This document shows, in pieces, positions 26,659 through 34,982 of a stretch of DNA of 41,879 nucleotides. The notes below the pieces were generated by a model. That model ran no database searches, was not told the origin of the DNA, and saw only the letters and a list, made by a program, of their open reading frames with translations. The stretch is taken from NCBI GenBank assembly GCA_031291795.1, contig JARLIJ010000287.1, positions 1 to 41,879 on the forward strand. The letters run 5' to 3'. This stretch comes from Acetobacteraceae bacterium. GTDB taxonomy: Bacteria > Pseudomonadota > Alphaproteobacteria > Acetobacterales > Acetobacteraceae. The position numbers were made by a program, and so were the translations under genes. The number at the start of each line of letters is the position of its first letter. The first letter of the stretch is position 1.

Positions 26659-26734
26659 GCCCTTTCTTCCGCACCTGCGCTTGTGGCGCGCGGAGCGTTC
26701 GGCCATGATCCGGCCGCTAAACTCAGGGGTTCTT

Positions 26735-27646
26735 ATGAAAGATATAGCGGATTCGTCCGTCGGCAGCCGCCTGACGGTCGCCTCCTCACGCCGTTTGCTC
26801 GCCCTGGTGCTGCTCGCCGGCGTCTCGTTCGCCCCTGGCCTGCATGCCCAGACCCCCGCCGATCCGGTAGTTGCCAAGGTCGATGGCCAGCCGATCCTGC
26901 TGAGCGAATTGAAGGAGGCCGCGGCCAGCCTGCCGCCGAGCACCCGCAGCATGCCGCAACAGACCCTGTTGCCGTTGCTGCTGGAGCAGCTGGTCGATGG
27001 CCGTGCCCTGGTGGCCGAGGCACGCAAGACCGGCCTCGACAAGGACCCCGCGGTCCAGCGTCAGGTGCAGGCCGCCGAGGACCAAGCCCTGCAGACCGCT
27101 TTGCTGCACAAGCAGGTCGGCCCTCTGGTGTCCGAGGACGCCGTGCGTGCGCGCTATGAGAAGGACATCGCCGGCAAGCCGGGCATCGGGGAGGTGCATG
27201 CGCGCCACATCCTGGTTCCCGACGAGGCGACCGCCAAGCAGATCATCGCGGAGCTGAAGAAGGGCGGTGATTTCGGTGCGCTGTCCAAGCAATACAGCAA
27301 GGACCCTGGCGCGGCCTCGCAGGGCGGCGATCTGGGCTTCTTCAAGAAGGGTGACATGGTGCCGGAGTTCGCCGATGCCGCCTTTGCGCTGAAGGACGGC
27401 GAGATTTCGCCGACCCCGATCCACACCCAGTTCGGCTGGCACGTAATTCAGACGTTGGAGCATCGCCAAGCGCCCCCGCCGGACTTCGACCAGGCGAAGG
27501 ATGAACTGCGCCAGCAGATGATCCAGGACGCTGTGAAGCAGGCGGTGGCGCAGGCCCGCGCGGACGTGAAGGTCGAGACCTTCAACCTCGATGGCTCGCC
27601 CGTGAAGGCCACCGACAGCGCCGAACCCCCGCCTGCCAAGCCCTGA
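26735..27646 (+). CDS. Periplasmic parvulin-type peptidyl-prolyl isomerase (second copy)
   Basis: This 303-residue paralogue of the preceding gene has a signal peptide (LLALVLLAGVSFAPGLHAQ), a SurA/PrsA-like N-terminal region (VAKVDGQPILLSEL) and one parvulin domain at about 150-245. The domain shows HARHILVPDEATAKQI, KQYSKDPGAASQGGDLGFF and FGWHVIQTLE. Both copies share the C-terminal pattern QQ...Q.DA...A.AQARA followed by FNLDG. The ATG at 26735 has AGGGG just upstream; a GTG at 26681 is in frame but gives a poor signal sequence. A degenerate repeat runs across its stop codon. Confidence 0.92.
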   Translation: MKDIADSSVGSRLTVASSRRLLALVLLAGVSFAPGLHAQTPADPVVAKVDGQPILLSELKEAAASLPPSTRSMPQQTLLPLLLEQLVDGRALVAEARKTGLDKDPAVQRQVQAAEDQALQTALLHKQVGPLVSEDAVRARYEKDIAGKPGIGEVHARHILVPDEATAKQIIAELKKGGDFGALSKQYSKDPGAASQGGDLGFFKKGDMVPEFADAAFALKDGEISPTPIHTQFGWHVIQTLEHRQAPPPDFDQAKDELRQQMIQDAVKQAVAQARADVKVETFNLDGSPVKATDSAEPPPAKP

Positions 27647-27731
27647 ACGGCCCGCCAAGCCCAGAACGACCGCCAAGCCCTGGCCGCCCGCCAGGCTGCC
27701 AACGCCCAGCCTGAACACCTGCCAAGCCGTG
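27633..27731 (+). repeat. Degenerate tandem repeat (GCCAAGCCC core)
   Basis: About five diverged units of 17-30 bases, each with a GCCAAGCC or GCCAGGCT core and usually a following TGAAC or GAACG, span the stop codon of the second parvulin gene and the space toward argJ. It looks like local slippage-driven expansion. Confidence 0.65.
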
Positions 27732-27733
27732 AC

Positions 27734-27758
27734 CCCCTGGGCGTGAACGACCCAGGGG
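27734..27758 (+). terminator. Perfect 8-bp hairpin upstream of argJ
   Basis: CCCCTGGG and CCCAGGGG form a perfect stem around a nine-base loop. It ends 16 bases before the argJ ATG. There is no T-tract, so it may be a terminator for the parvulin gene or a structure in the argJ leader. Confidence 0.5.
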
Positions 27759-27774
27759 CGCAAGGAAACCACCG

Positions 27775-29025
27775 ATGGCCATCCCAGTCCCAGTCTCCCC
27801 GCTTGCTGCTCCGCTGCCTGAACTTCCCCCGCTGGCCGGCGTTCGCCTGAGTGCTGCGGCTGCCGGTATCCGCTACCAGGGTCGCACCGACGCGGTCCTG
27901 ATGGAGGTCGCCGCCGGCAGCACTGCCGCTGGCGTGTTCACCTCCAACAAATGCCCTGGCGCGCCGGTGGACTGGTGCCGCGCCGCGCTGAAAGGCGGCA
28001 AGGCTCGCATGGTCGTGGTGAATGCGGGGAATGCCAACGTGTTCACCGGCAAGGCCGGCCGCGACGCCTGTGCCGCCACCGCGGCGGCTGCTGCCAAGCT
28101 CGCGGGCTGCCCGGCAAAGCAGGTGTTCGTGGCCTCGACCGGCGTGATCGGGGAGGTCCTGCCGCATGAAAAGCTGGTCGCCGCGTTGCCCGGCCTGCAG
28201 GAGGGCCTGAGCGAGACCAACTGGGAAGCGGCTGCCCGTGGCATCATGACCACCGACACCTTCCCCAAGGCGGCTACACGGGTGGCGCAGATCGGTGACA
28301 TGCCGGTGCGCATCACCGGCATCGCCAAGGGCAGCGGCATGATCGCGCCCGACATGGCGACGATGCTGTGCTTCGTGTTCACCGACGCCAAGATCCCGGC
28401 CGATGCGCTGCAGACCTTGCTGAGCAAGGGCGTCGGCGGGACCTTCAACGCCACAACGGTGGACAGCGATACCTCGACCTCGGACACGGTGCTGCTGTTC
28501 GCGACCGGCCAGGCGAAGCACCCGCGCGTGCCGCCGGCCGACGGCAATGCCGCGCGCAATCGTTTCCTGGCCGATTTCGCTCGCAAGCTGGAGGAGGTGC
28601 TGCTGGAGCTCGCCCTGAAGGTGGTGCGGGACGGCGAGGGCGCCCAGAAGCTCGTGAAAATCGATGTCACCGGTGCCGTCACCGCCCGCTCGGCCAAGCG
28701 GATCGGCATGGCGGTGGCAAACTCGCCGCTGGTGAAGACCGCGATCGCGGGCGAGGACGCGAACTGGGGCCGCATCGTCATGGCGGTGGGCAAGGCGGGC
28801 GAGCCGGCCGATCGCGACCTGCTGTCGATCGGCGTCGGCGGCGTCTGGATGGCGAAGGATGGTGCGGTCGTGCCAAGTTATGATGAGGCACCGGTCGTGG
28901 CCCACATGAAAGGCCGTGAGGTGGAGATCGCCATCGATCTCGGCCTGGGGCGTGGCAAGGCCACGGTGTGGACCTGCGACCTGACGCATGGCTACATCGA
29001 CATCAACGGATCGTACCGCTCCTGA
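27775..29025 (+). CDS. argJ: Bifunctional ornithine acetyltransferase / N-acetylglutamate synthase
   Basis: This 416-residue ArgJ protein moves the acetyl group from N-acetylornithine to glutamate and may also acetylate glutamate with acetyl-CoA, in arginine synthesis. The self-cleavage and nucleophile motif is intact in [14 protein letters not shown], with Thr196 as the new N-terminus of the beta chain. [11 protein letters not shown] and the C-terminal [23 protein letters not shown] are family marks. CAAGGAAA lies just before the ATG. No other arg gene is near. Confidence 0.97.
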   Translation: MAIPVPVSPLAAPLPELPPLAGVRLSAAAAGIRYQGRTDAVLMEVAAGSTAAGVFTSNKCPGAPVDWCRAALKGGKARMVVVNAGNANVFTGKAGRDACAATAAAAAKLAGCPAKQVFVASTGVIGEVLPHEKLVAALPGLQEGLSETNWEAAARGIMTTDTFPKAATRVAQIGDMPVRITGIAKGSGMIAPDMATMLCFVFTDAKIPADALQTLLSKGVGGTFNATTVDSDTSTSDTVLLFATGQAKHPRVPPADGNAARNRFLADFARKLEEVLLELALKVVRDGEGAQKLVKIDVTGAVTARSAKRIGMAVANSPLVKTAIAGEDANWGRIVMAVGKAGEPADRDLLSIGVGGVWMAKDGAVVPSYDEAPVVAHMKGREVEIAIDLGLGRGKATVWTCDLTHGYIDINGSYRS

Positions 29026-29105
29026 CGGCTGTGGAACGGTGCGGCGCGCTGCGATTGCGCCGGGGATAGTCCGGTTCGGTGCGGTCGCCTCGATGGAGGC
29101 ATCAC

Positions 29106-30158
29106 ATGGCCGACCGCATTGCGATCTTCGATGGCCACAACGACGCCGTTCAGTCCCTGGCGGAATTCGTCCCCGGCGGCCGCGACTTCCTGGCGCGTTC
29201 CGATAACGGCCACCTGGACCTGCCGCGCGCGCGGGAAGGCGGGCTGGCCGGCGGCCTGTTCGCCCTGTTCGCGCGGCCGCCGCAGCCACCGAAGGACGAT
29301 TTCACCAGAACGGCAACCGGCTACGAGGTGCGCCTGGCGGACCCTCTCGACCCCGACTTCGCCCGGCACCGCATCGACGCCCAGCTGGACGCCCTCCTCC
29401 GTGTCATCGATCGCGCCGATGACCAGATCCGCCAGGCAACCACGGTCGCCGACATCGAGGCCGGGCGGCGCGACGGCGTCTTCACAATGGTGCTGCACCT
29501 GGAGGGCGCCGAGGCGATTGGTCCCGGCCTGGAAAACCTCGAACGCCTCTATGTCGCGGGTCTGCGCTCGTTGGGCCCGGTCTGGAGTCGGCCGAACATT
29601 TTCGGGACCGGCGTGCCGTTCGCTTATCCGCGCTCGCCCGACATCGGCCCTGGCCTGACCGCCGCCGGGCTGGACCTGGTCCGAGCCTGCAATCGGATGG
29701 GGATCATGGTGGATGTGTCGCATCTTAATGAGCGCGGTTTCCGGGACGTTGCAGGCGTAACCAATGCACCGATTGTGGCGACGCATGCCTGCGCGCATGC
29801 GATCTGCCCCTCGACCCGCAACCTTACGGACCGGCAGCTCGACGCGATCCGCGAGTCGCATGGCGTGGTGCGGTTCAATTTCAGCGTGTGCGATGTGCGG
29901 CCCGACGGGTACCTCGATGCAGATACGTCGCTTGAAACGATCGTGCGCCATGTCGCGTACCTGGTGGAGCGGCTGGGGGAGGATTGCGTGGCGCTCGGGT
30001 CCGACTTCGATGGCGCGGTGATGCCCCGGCCGATCGGGGATGCAAGCAAGCTGCCGCATCTGATCGGGGCATTGCTGGCCCATGGCTTCGATGATCGGGT
30101 GGTGCGCAAGCTCGCCATGGGAAACTGGCTGAGGGTATTCCGCCTGACCTGGCAGTGA
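29106..30158 (+). CDS. Membrane dipeptidase (M19, renal dipeptidase family)
   Basis: This 350-residue amidohydrolase-fold peptidase has the M19 metal ligands: HxD in IFDGHNDAV near the N-terminus, the bridging Glu in LHLEGAEAIG, and histidines in VATHACAHAI, followed by ALGSDFDGAV. Bacterial members cleave dipeptides, often with D-residues. There is no signal peptide, so it is probably cytoplasmic. The ATG at 29106 has GGAGG upstream. It begins 80 bases after argJ on the same strand. The region downstream holds a transposase relic. Confidence 0.93.
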   Translation: MADRIAIFDGHNDAVQSLAEFVPGGRDFLARSDNGHLDLPRAREGGLAGGLFALFARPPQPPKDDFTRTATGYEVRLADPLDPDFARHRIDAQLDALLRVIDRADDQIRQATTVADIEAGRRDGVFTMVLHLEGAEAIGPGLENLERLYVAGLRSLGPVWSRPNIFGTGVPFAYPRSPDIGPGLTAAGLDLVRACNRMGIMVDVSHLNERGFRDVAGVTNAPIVATHACAHAICPSTRNLTDRQLDAIRESHGVVRFNFSVCDVRPDGYLDADTSLETIVRHVAYLVERLGEDCVALGSDFDGAVMPRPIGDASKLPHLIGALLAHGFDDRVVRKLAMGNWLRVFRLTWQ

Positions 30159-30279
30159 CATGATCGGTACTGGGCGCTATTTCACCGAGGCCTGCAGTGC
30201 CGATAATAGCCGGTACAACTCCCTGAAATAGCCCCGGTTTCGTGGAGTTTGGGCGGCTTGGGAAATTGCGCGTCCGTGG

Positions 30280-30460
30280 CGACAACTGCCTTGGCAGCGT
30301 CGTAGACCTTCGATGCGCGGTAGCCCAACGCGGAATCCAGCCGGACCGGGTTGAACCAGCTCTCATGAAGCTGAAGCACGTCCTCCTCGTTTCGGCCTGG
30401 GACGGGAAGCGGCGGCTGTCCAGCAACTCGCATTCCAAGGTGGCGAAGAAGCCCCCCGGC
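30280..30460 (-). pseudogene. IS3-family transposase OrfB, C-terminal remnant with frameshift
   Basis: On the minus strand one frame reads FFATLECELLDSRRFPSQAE, and the neighbouring frame continues with WFNPVRLDSALGYRASKVYD. Together these match the end of the integrase domain of IS3-type OrfB. The frame changes near 30382. No N-terminal part of the transposase, OrfA or terminal inverted repeats can be recognised, so this is a decayed fragment. Confidence 0.75.
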
Positions 30461-30830
30461 TTGCCGTCGCATTCGGGACGGGGTGCGCAGGCAGCAAGGG
30501 CGACCGGGGTGTCCTGAATCTCACAAACTTCGTCGAACTTCCGATCCAGGCGTTCTGTCATGGGGGGAGGGCATCCGCGCTCTGCCGCCAGGATAGGTCG
30601 GACGCGAGGGCGATGTAGCCCTCCTCAGTTGCACGTCAGTGATAGCGTCGCTGTGGTGGTCGACGCCCAGGATGTTGTGCAGCAGCAGTCCCGGTGACTC
30701 GCCGGCGGACGGCGCCGCGAGATAGCCGCTGCAGCCCTTGTGCCCAATGTCGACCCAGAAGCCCGGGACGTGCTCTCCCTGACGTTGCAGTGCCGGCCGC
30801 CAAAGCCTTCCCGCAATGCCTGTCTCGTCT
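30461..30830. other. Gene-free stretch beside the transposase relic
   Basis: No frame on either strand resembles a known protein, and codon pattern is poor. It may include further decayed insertion-element sequence, but I could not identify any. Confidence 0.5.
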
Positions 30831-32702
30831 TCAGAACCCGAACATATGGTCCAGCGAGAAACCACCCACATCATCCATCAGGCCGTGATATCCGAACAGC
30901 CGGCAGGTCTGATCGCGCACCAGCACGTAGCCGTTCTCCCCCGCGGCGGTGAGAAGGTCTGCATCGAACGCCTCATGCGGGCGGACCGTGGTAGATCCAG
31001 AGCATGGGATCGATAGCGCGGTCTCCGCTATCATGCGTCCTGCACCGTCGTGCAACTGCAGCGCGGTAGAGGAGCGCGGATGCCAGCTCGCCGAAGCTGG
31101 GTAGATCAGCACTGCGAAGCTGCGTCGTCGCGCATCGCCCAATTTCAGGAACAGCCGAGTCGACAGGCCCGGCGGTGCGCCGGAATAGGATTGCGGCTCG
31201 TCCTTGAAGGTCATCACAGTGTTGAAAATATGCGCGCCGAAGCTCGATTCGGCGATGTGTCCTGAGCGCCGGTCCTCGTAACGGAACAGCGCGTGCATCC
31301 AGCCGTCCGCCTCGCCGCCGTCACGGAAATCATAGACGAGTTCAGCATGGCCTTCGTCGACCGCAATATCGTCGAAGTCCAGGGCCAGGCCATGGTCGCG
31401 CGGCAGGCATCCGAGAAAGCGCTCATGGACGCGCCGCCCCTCAGTGTCGAACACATCGAGTCGCAGCGGCAGGTTGCGCTGCTCCGCCGCCATCGGTGTC
31501 GGCTGCACAAGGCTGCGGAACCGCGCGCGCGGCAAGACCGGAAAAGGCAGCAGGTAGCCGCGGCCCAATTGCTCCGGCAGCGTCGCTATGGCGGGGTCGG
31601 GACGGATATTGTCCCGCTCTACATTCACATGTGCAATGCGGATACGCTCACCGCGTGTCACTTCGTAGCGCGGGCGCACGACATGGCGGCCGGTGCGGAT
31701 TTCGATTTGTGCAGGCCAGTGCACCGCCGGCAGGAAGTCCCCCACATCCAGCGCCACGGTGGCAAACGGTCCGACCGGCCGGTCCAATGCCACCGGTGCT
31801 TCGGCCCCCATGCGGTCTAACATGACGGCTCCGGCGGGGATCGGCACTGCGTGGCTGTTCTGCAGCCATAGCACCACACGTTCATCCGGACACGGCGCGG
31901 GCAAGCCGGCGAAGCGGTCGGACGGCCACGCGTTGGCGTCGTGCGTGCAGGACAAGGACACGCCGTTGTTCGTGGCATAGGTGTCGAGTGCGTACTTCAC
32001 GACGTCATGTCCGGCGACACCGAGGGCGTGGATGAACAACTGGCCGGTGAACGGCGTGAGCCCGAAGCGATCCCGCACCTGCCGACTGTCGATCGAGAAC
32101 CCGCCGGGCCCGGTCGGCACTACCTGCTCCCACGTCGCCAGCACCGCTCCGTCGCCTCCGAACAGCCGCAGCCACAGTCGCACTGAGGCGGCGCCATAGG
32201 CCGACCAGTAATTAGCGGAGACCAAGCGCGTCGACAGGCCATCTGCGTCGCGGAAGAAGGCGAAGTTCGTCGCAAAGTTCAGCTTGTCGAGGTACCGTCC
32301 TCGCACGGACAGCATCGCTTCGGGCAACCGTGCCTCGTCCAGTGTGAGCACCGTGGCGTCCTTCGGCAGCAAATGTGCGATGCGTGCCGCGATCCGCCCC
32401 GCATCGAATGCCGCGATCAGCACGGTCCCGGGAGCAGACGCCGATAGATCCGTCAGCGGACGCGCGGTCAGGCCTGCCCGCTGCTGTCCCACCAACGCCA
32501 CGTCATGTACGAACAACACATCGATCGGCATAGGGTAAAGCGCGAGCAAGGCCTCGGCGATGCCGTCGGGGTCGTAGATAGCCACCGGCCCAACCAGGCA
32601 GTCATGCAGGCGTCCGATCGCCTCAGCTGCCAACGGGTGCGCCAGGGCCTTGTAGATGACATTCCCCCCAGCCCGCGCGTCGAACGTTTGAATCTGCAGC
32701 AT
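30831..32702 (-). CDS. Conserved-looking protein of unknown function, 623 residues
   Basis: This long, well-behaved frame has no signal peptide or membrane helix. The first 170 residues look alpha/beta (LLALYPMPIDVLFVHDVALV and SAPGTVLIAAFDAGRI). From about 180 onward it is rich in beta strands with many Asp, Arg and aromatic residues, suggesting two or three beta-sandwich domains. Several stretches contain paired WxxxV and FxTVALDVGDFLP patterns. I do not recognise the family. TTAGGACC precedes the ATG at 32702. It is alone on its strand between a transposase relic and an inverted repeat. Its context suggests neither an operon nor a pathway. Confidence 0.75.
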   Translation of the reverse strand: MLQIQTFDARAGGNVIYKALAHPLAAEAIGRLHDCLVGPVAIYDPDGIAEALLALYPMPIDVLFVHDVALVGQQRAGLTARPLTDLSASAPGTVLIAAFDAGRIAARIAHLLPKDATVLTLDEARLPEAMLSVRGRYLDKLNFATNFAFFRDADGLSTRLVSANYWSAYGAASVRLWLRLFGGDGAVLATWEQVVPTGPGGFSIDSRQVRDRFGLTPFTGQLFIHALGVAGHDVVKYALDTYATNNGVSLSCTHDANAWPSDRFAGLPAPCPDERVVLWLQNSHAVPIPAGAVMLDRMGAEAPVALDRPVGPFATVALDVGDFLPAVHWPAQIEIRTGRHVVRPRYEVTRGERIRIAHVNVERDNIRPDPAIATLPEQLGRGYLLPFPVLPRARFRSLVQPTPMAAEQRNLPLRLDVFDTEGRRVHERFLGCLPRDHGLALDFDDIAVDEGHAELVYDFRDGGEADGWMHALFRYEDRRSGHIAESSFGAHIFNTVMTFKDEPQSYSGAPPGLSTRLFLKLGDARRRSFAVLIYPASASWHPRSSTALQLHDGAGRMIAETALSIPCSGSTTVRPHEAFDADLLTAAGENGYVLVRDQTCRLFGYHGLMDDVGGFSLDHMFGF

Positions 32703-32745
32703 TCGCCAAGGTCCTAAGGTCGGTGGGCGTGGGATTGGAAAGACG

Positions 32746-32936
32746 CAGTCCGTGCAGGGGCGTTACCCCTGCACTCCACCAACGGGCGCTGCCTCTTGGA
32801 TCCCCGACAGGAACACGGCCCCCGGACCCATTCGCTATCTGGGTAGCGCCGGGGGGACGGCGCAACCCAGACAGCAGAGGAAGCCGTGGGGTTCGATCCC
32901 GCTGGGTGGTAGGGGGTAAGGCCCCTACATGGACTG
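32746..32936. repeat. Pair of inverted, hairpin-bearing repeats (BIME-like)
   Basis: The left unit (from 32746) reads CAGTCCGTGCAGGGGCGTT, and the reverse complement of the right unit (ending 32936) reads CAGTCCATGTAGGGGCCTT. The similarity continues into TACCCC. Each unit contains its own hairpin: GTGCAGGGG/CCCCTGCAC at 32752-32774 and GTAGGGG/CCCCTAC at 32909-32928. They fill the space between the 623-residue gene and the ELM1-like gene. Confidence 0.8.
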
Positions 32937-32966
32937 TCCGGCCTCGGCCCTGCGCTCTTCGACACC

Positions 32967-33905
32967 CTAAAACCCCAGGCGGCGGCGCATTTCAGCGGCG
33001 GCGGCCTGGGTGTCGTTGAGCGGGGCGACCATCCAGGTTTCGATGCGTCCGTCGAATATGCGGACGCGCCCGTCCGCGATCATGCCTTCGTGGAAGAGGC
33101 CGATGCGCCGCGACCGTCCCGGCAAGGGGTAGAGCAGGATCGGGGCTGCGGTGGCGGCTGCTTCCGATACCATGGAGACGCTGTCCATGGTGACGATGAT
33201 TGTGTCGGCCAGTGCGAGCATGCCAAAATACGGGTTCTCGCCCGTGAAATCCCAGACCCATCCGCCCAGCGGGGCGAGCGCGTCGTGTAGCATCCGGGTG
33301 ACGGCCGGATCAGTGCGGCGGGAGGGGGTTACGACAATCCCCACATGGTCGCGTCGTGCAAGGTCAGCCAGATCTCGGGCGAGTTGGGCGCCCTCTGTCG
33401 GGCCCAGACGGTAGCGTCCGTTGCTGCCACCGACCAGCACAGCGACCATCGGGCGCCTATAGGGTGCCAACCTGTCCCGCCATTTCGTCCCTTCTGCTGC
33501 CAGCCGTTCGGGTGTGACCCGGTGCAGGGCATTGCGGGTGACGATGACGTTCGGGCCGGTCAATTCGTCGTGGCGGTTGACCACGATCAGGTCGAACCGA
33601 CGGGGGTCCATGCGCGGGTGTTGCACCTGCACGACAGGACCGCTTCGTTTGCGCAATGCGGCGAGGACAGCAGCTGCCATGCCGCCGCAGCCGATAGTGA
33701 TATTGGCCAGGGGAGCGCGGACGGCGTCCGGAACGGCTGCCAGTGGTTTCGGCCAGAGGCTGGCGGCGAAGTATTTCCAGGGGGCACGCGGCTTGAGCAC
33801 GCGCAGGTCTGGCGCGAGGCCCGCGGCCTCCGCCAGTCCCATCGCCTGGGCCTGCAGCCCGGCCATGGCTTCGCTCAGGATCCAGGAAGTAGCGGTTTCT
33901 GGCAT
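32967..33905 (-). CDS. ELM1/GtrOC1 family protein (DUF1022)
   Basis: This 312-residue protein matches the bacterial ELM1-like family, distant GT-B glycosyltransferase relatives. Motifs are LSEAMAGLQAQAMGLAEA near the start, HPRMDPRRFDLIVVNRHDEL, GPNVIVTRNALHRVTPERL, and a second half with VGGSNGRYRL, VTPSRRTD and TMDSVSMVSEAAATAAP. Plant ELM1 acts on mitochondrial division; bacterial roles are unproved, probably envelope glycan related. The ATG at 33905 fits the family N-terminus but its ribosome site is weak. It is divergent from the deacetylase gene across about 150 bases. Confidence 0.85.
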   Translation of the reverse strand: MPETATSWILSEAMAGLQAQAMGLAEAAGLAPDLRVLKPRAPWKYFAASLWPKPLAAVPDAVRAPLANITIGCGGMAAAVLAALRKRSGPVVQVQHPRMDPRRFDLIVVNRHDELTGPNVIVTRNALHRVTPERLAAEGTKWRDRLAPYRRPMVAVLVGGSNGRYRLGPTEGAQLARDLADLARRDHVGIVVTPSRRTDPAVTRMLHDALAPLGGWVWDFTGENPYFGMLALADTIIVTMDSVSMVSEAAATAAPILLYPLPGRSRRIGLFHEGMIADGRVRIFDGRIETWMVAPLNDTQAAAAEMRRRLGF

Positions 33906-34053
33906 GAACGGGGTTTTGTCTGCGCCGTCATCAAACGTCAATGTGGGTGGAGCGAGTGACAGGGGCGTGCGGCGGCATGATGCGTTGGGGGGTGGCCGCG
34001 CTGTACCCTTGGGGGAGCCTGTCAAGATAGGCGATTTCGAGGAGGCATGACAG

Positions 34054-34971
34054 ATGGACCGCAACCTTATCGGCTATGGCGCCAATCCGCCGGACCCGCG
34101 CTGGCCGGGCGGCGCCAGGCTGGCAGTGAATTTCGTGCTGAATTTCGAGGAGGGGGCCGAACCGTCGATCGGTGACGGGGACCCGGCCTCCGAATGGGGC
34201 CTGACCGAATATGGCGGGGCAAGCCCCGGTGTGGTCGGGCGCGACCTAGCCGCCGAGGGCATGTTCGCCTACGGTAGCCGGGTCGGTTTCTGGCGGATCA
34301 TGCGGCTTTTCAAGGAGCGCGGCCTGCCGCTGACGATCTTCGGCTGCGCCCTGGCGTTGGAGCGCAATCTGCCGGCCGTCGAGGCCATCAAGGCGGCCGG
34401 CCACGATGTTTGCTGCCACGGCTGGCGCTGGGAGAAGCATTTCGAGCTGTCGGAGGAGGTCGAGCGGGAGCATATCCGCCGTGCCGTGGCGTCATTGCAA
34501 CAGACCATGGGGGAGCGTCCGCTGGGGTGGTATTGCCGCAGCGGTCCGGGGGTGAACACGCGCCGGCTGCTGGTGGAGGAGGGTGGATTCCTCTACGATT
34601 CAGATGCTTATGACGACGAATTGCCCTATTGGACTGATGTCGGCGGTCGTTCTCACCTGATCGTGCCGTACAGCTTATCGACCAATGACTCGAAATTCGG
34701 CCGGGGTACCTTCGCGACCGGGGACGATTTCTTCCATTACTGCCGGGACGCGTTCGACTTCCTGTACCGGGAGGGGGCGACTCAGCCGCGCATGCTGTCG
34801 ATCGGGTTGCACATGCGCCTGATTGGTCACCCGGCGCGGGCGACGGGGCTGGAGCGGTTGCTCGATCATGTTGGGCGGTTTGGTTCGGTTTGGGTGACCC
34901 GGCGGCTCGATATCGCGTGTCACTGGGCTGCCACGCATCCGACCCCGGTTGCAGCCACGCAATCAGGCTGA
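34054..34971 (+). CDS. Polysaccharide deacetylase family protein (PuuE allantoinase-like)
   Basis: This 305-residue NodB-fold protein resembles the PuuE/cytosolic deacetylase branch. It starts with GYGANPPDPRWPGGARLAV and FVLNFEEGAE, then FGSR-like AYGSRVGFWRI, HDVCCHGWRWE, GWYCRSGPGVNTRRL, YDSDAYDDELPY and SIGLHMRLIGHPAR. Metal-binding His in CCHGW is present. Members hydrolyse allantoin or remove acyl groups from sugars. GAGGAGG lies just before the ATG. The cytoplasmic location (no signal peptide) and the sugar-related genes downstream leave the substrate open. The next gene begins 12 bases after its stop. Confidence 0.9.
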   Translation: MDRNLIGYGANPPDPRWPGGARLAVNFVLNFEEGAEPSIGDGDPASEWGLTEYGGASPGVVGRDLAAEGMFAYGSRVGFWRIMRLFKERGLPLTIFGCALALERNLPAVEAIKAAGHDVCCHGWRWEKHFELSEEVEREHIRRAVASLQQTMGERPLGWYCRSGPGVNTRRLLVEEGGFLYDSDAYDDELPYWTDVGGRSHLIVPYSLSTNDSKFGRGTFATGDDFFHYCRDAFDFLYREGATQPRMLSIGLHMRLIGHPARATGLERLLDHVGRFGSVWVTRRLDIACHWAATHPTPVAATQSG

Positions 34972-34982
34972 TACGGGGCGGC

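Noticed and set aside
27448-29289. 613-residue minus-strand frame over argJ
   Set aside because: Antisense shadow of argJ and the second parvulin; no recognisable motif.
30521-30874. 117-residue minus-strand frame next to the IS3 relic
   Set aside because: No family resemblance and it overlaps the end of the 623-residue gene; considered non-coding.
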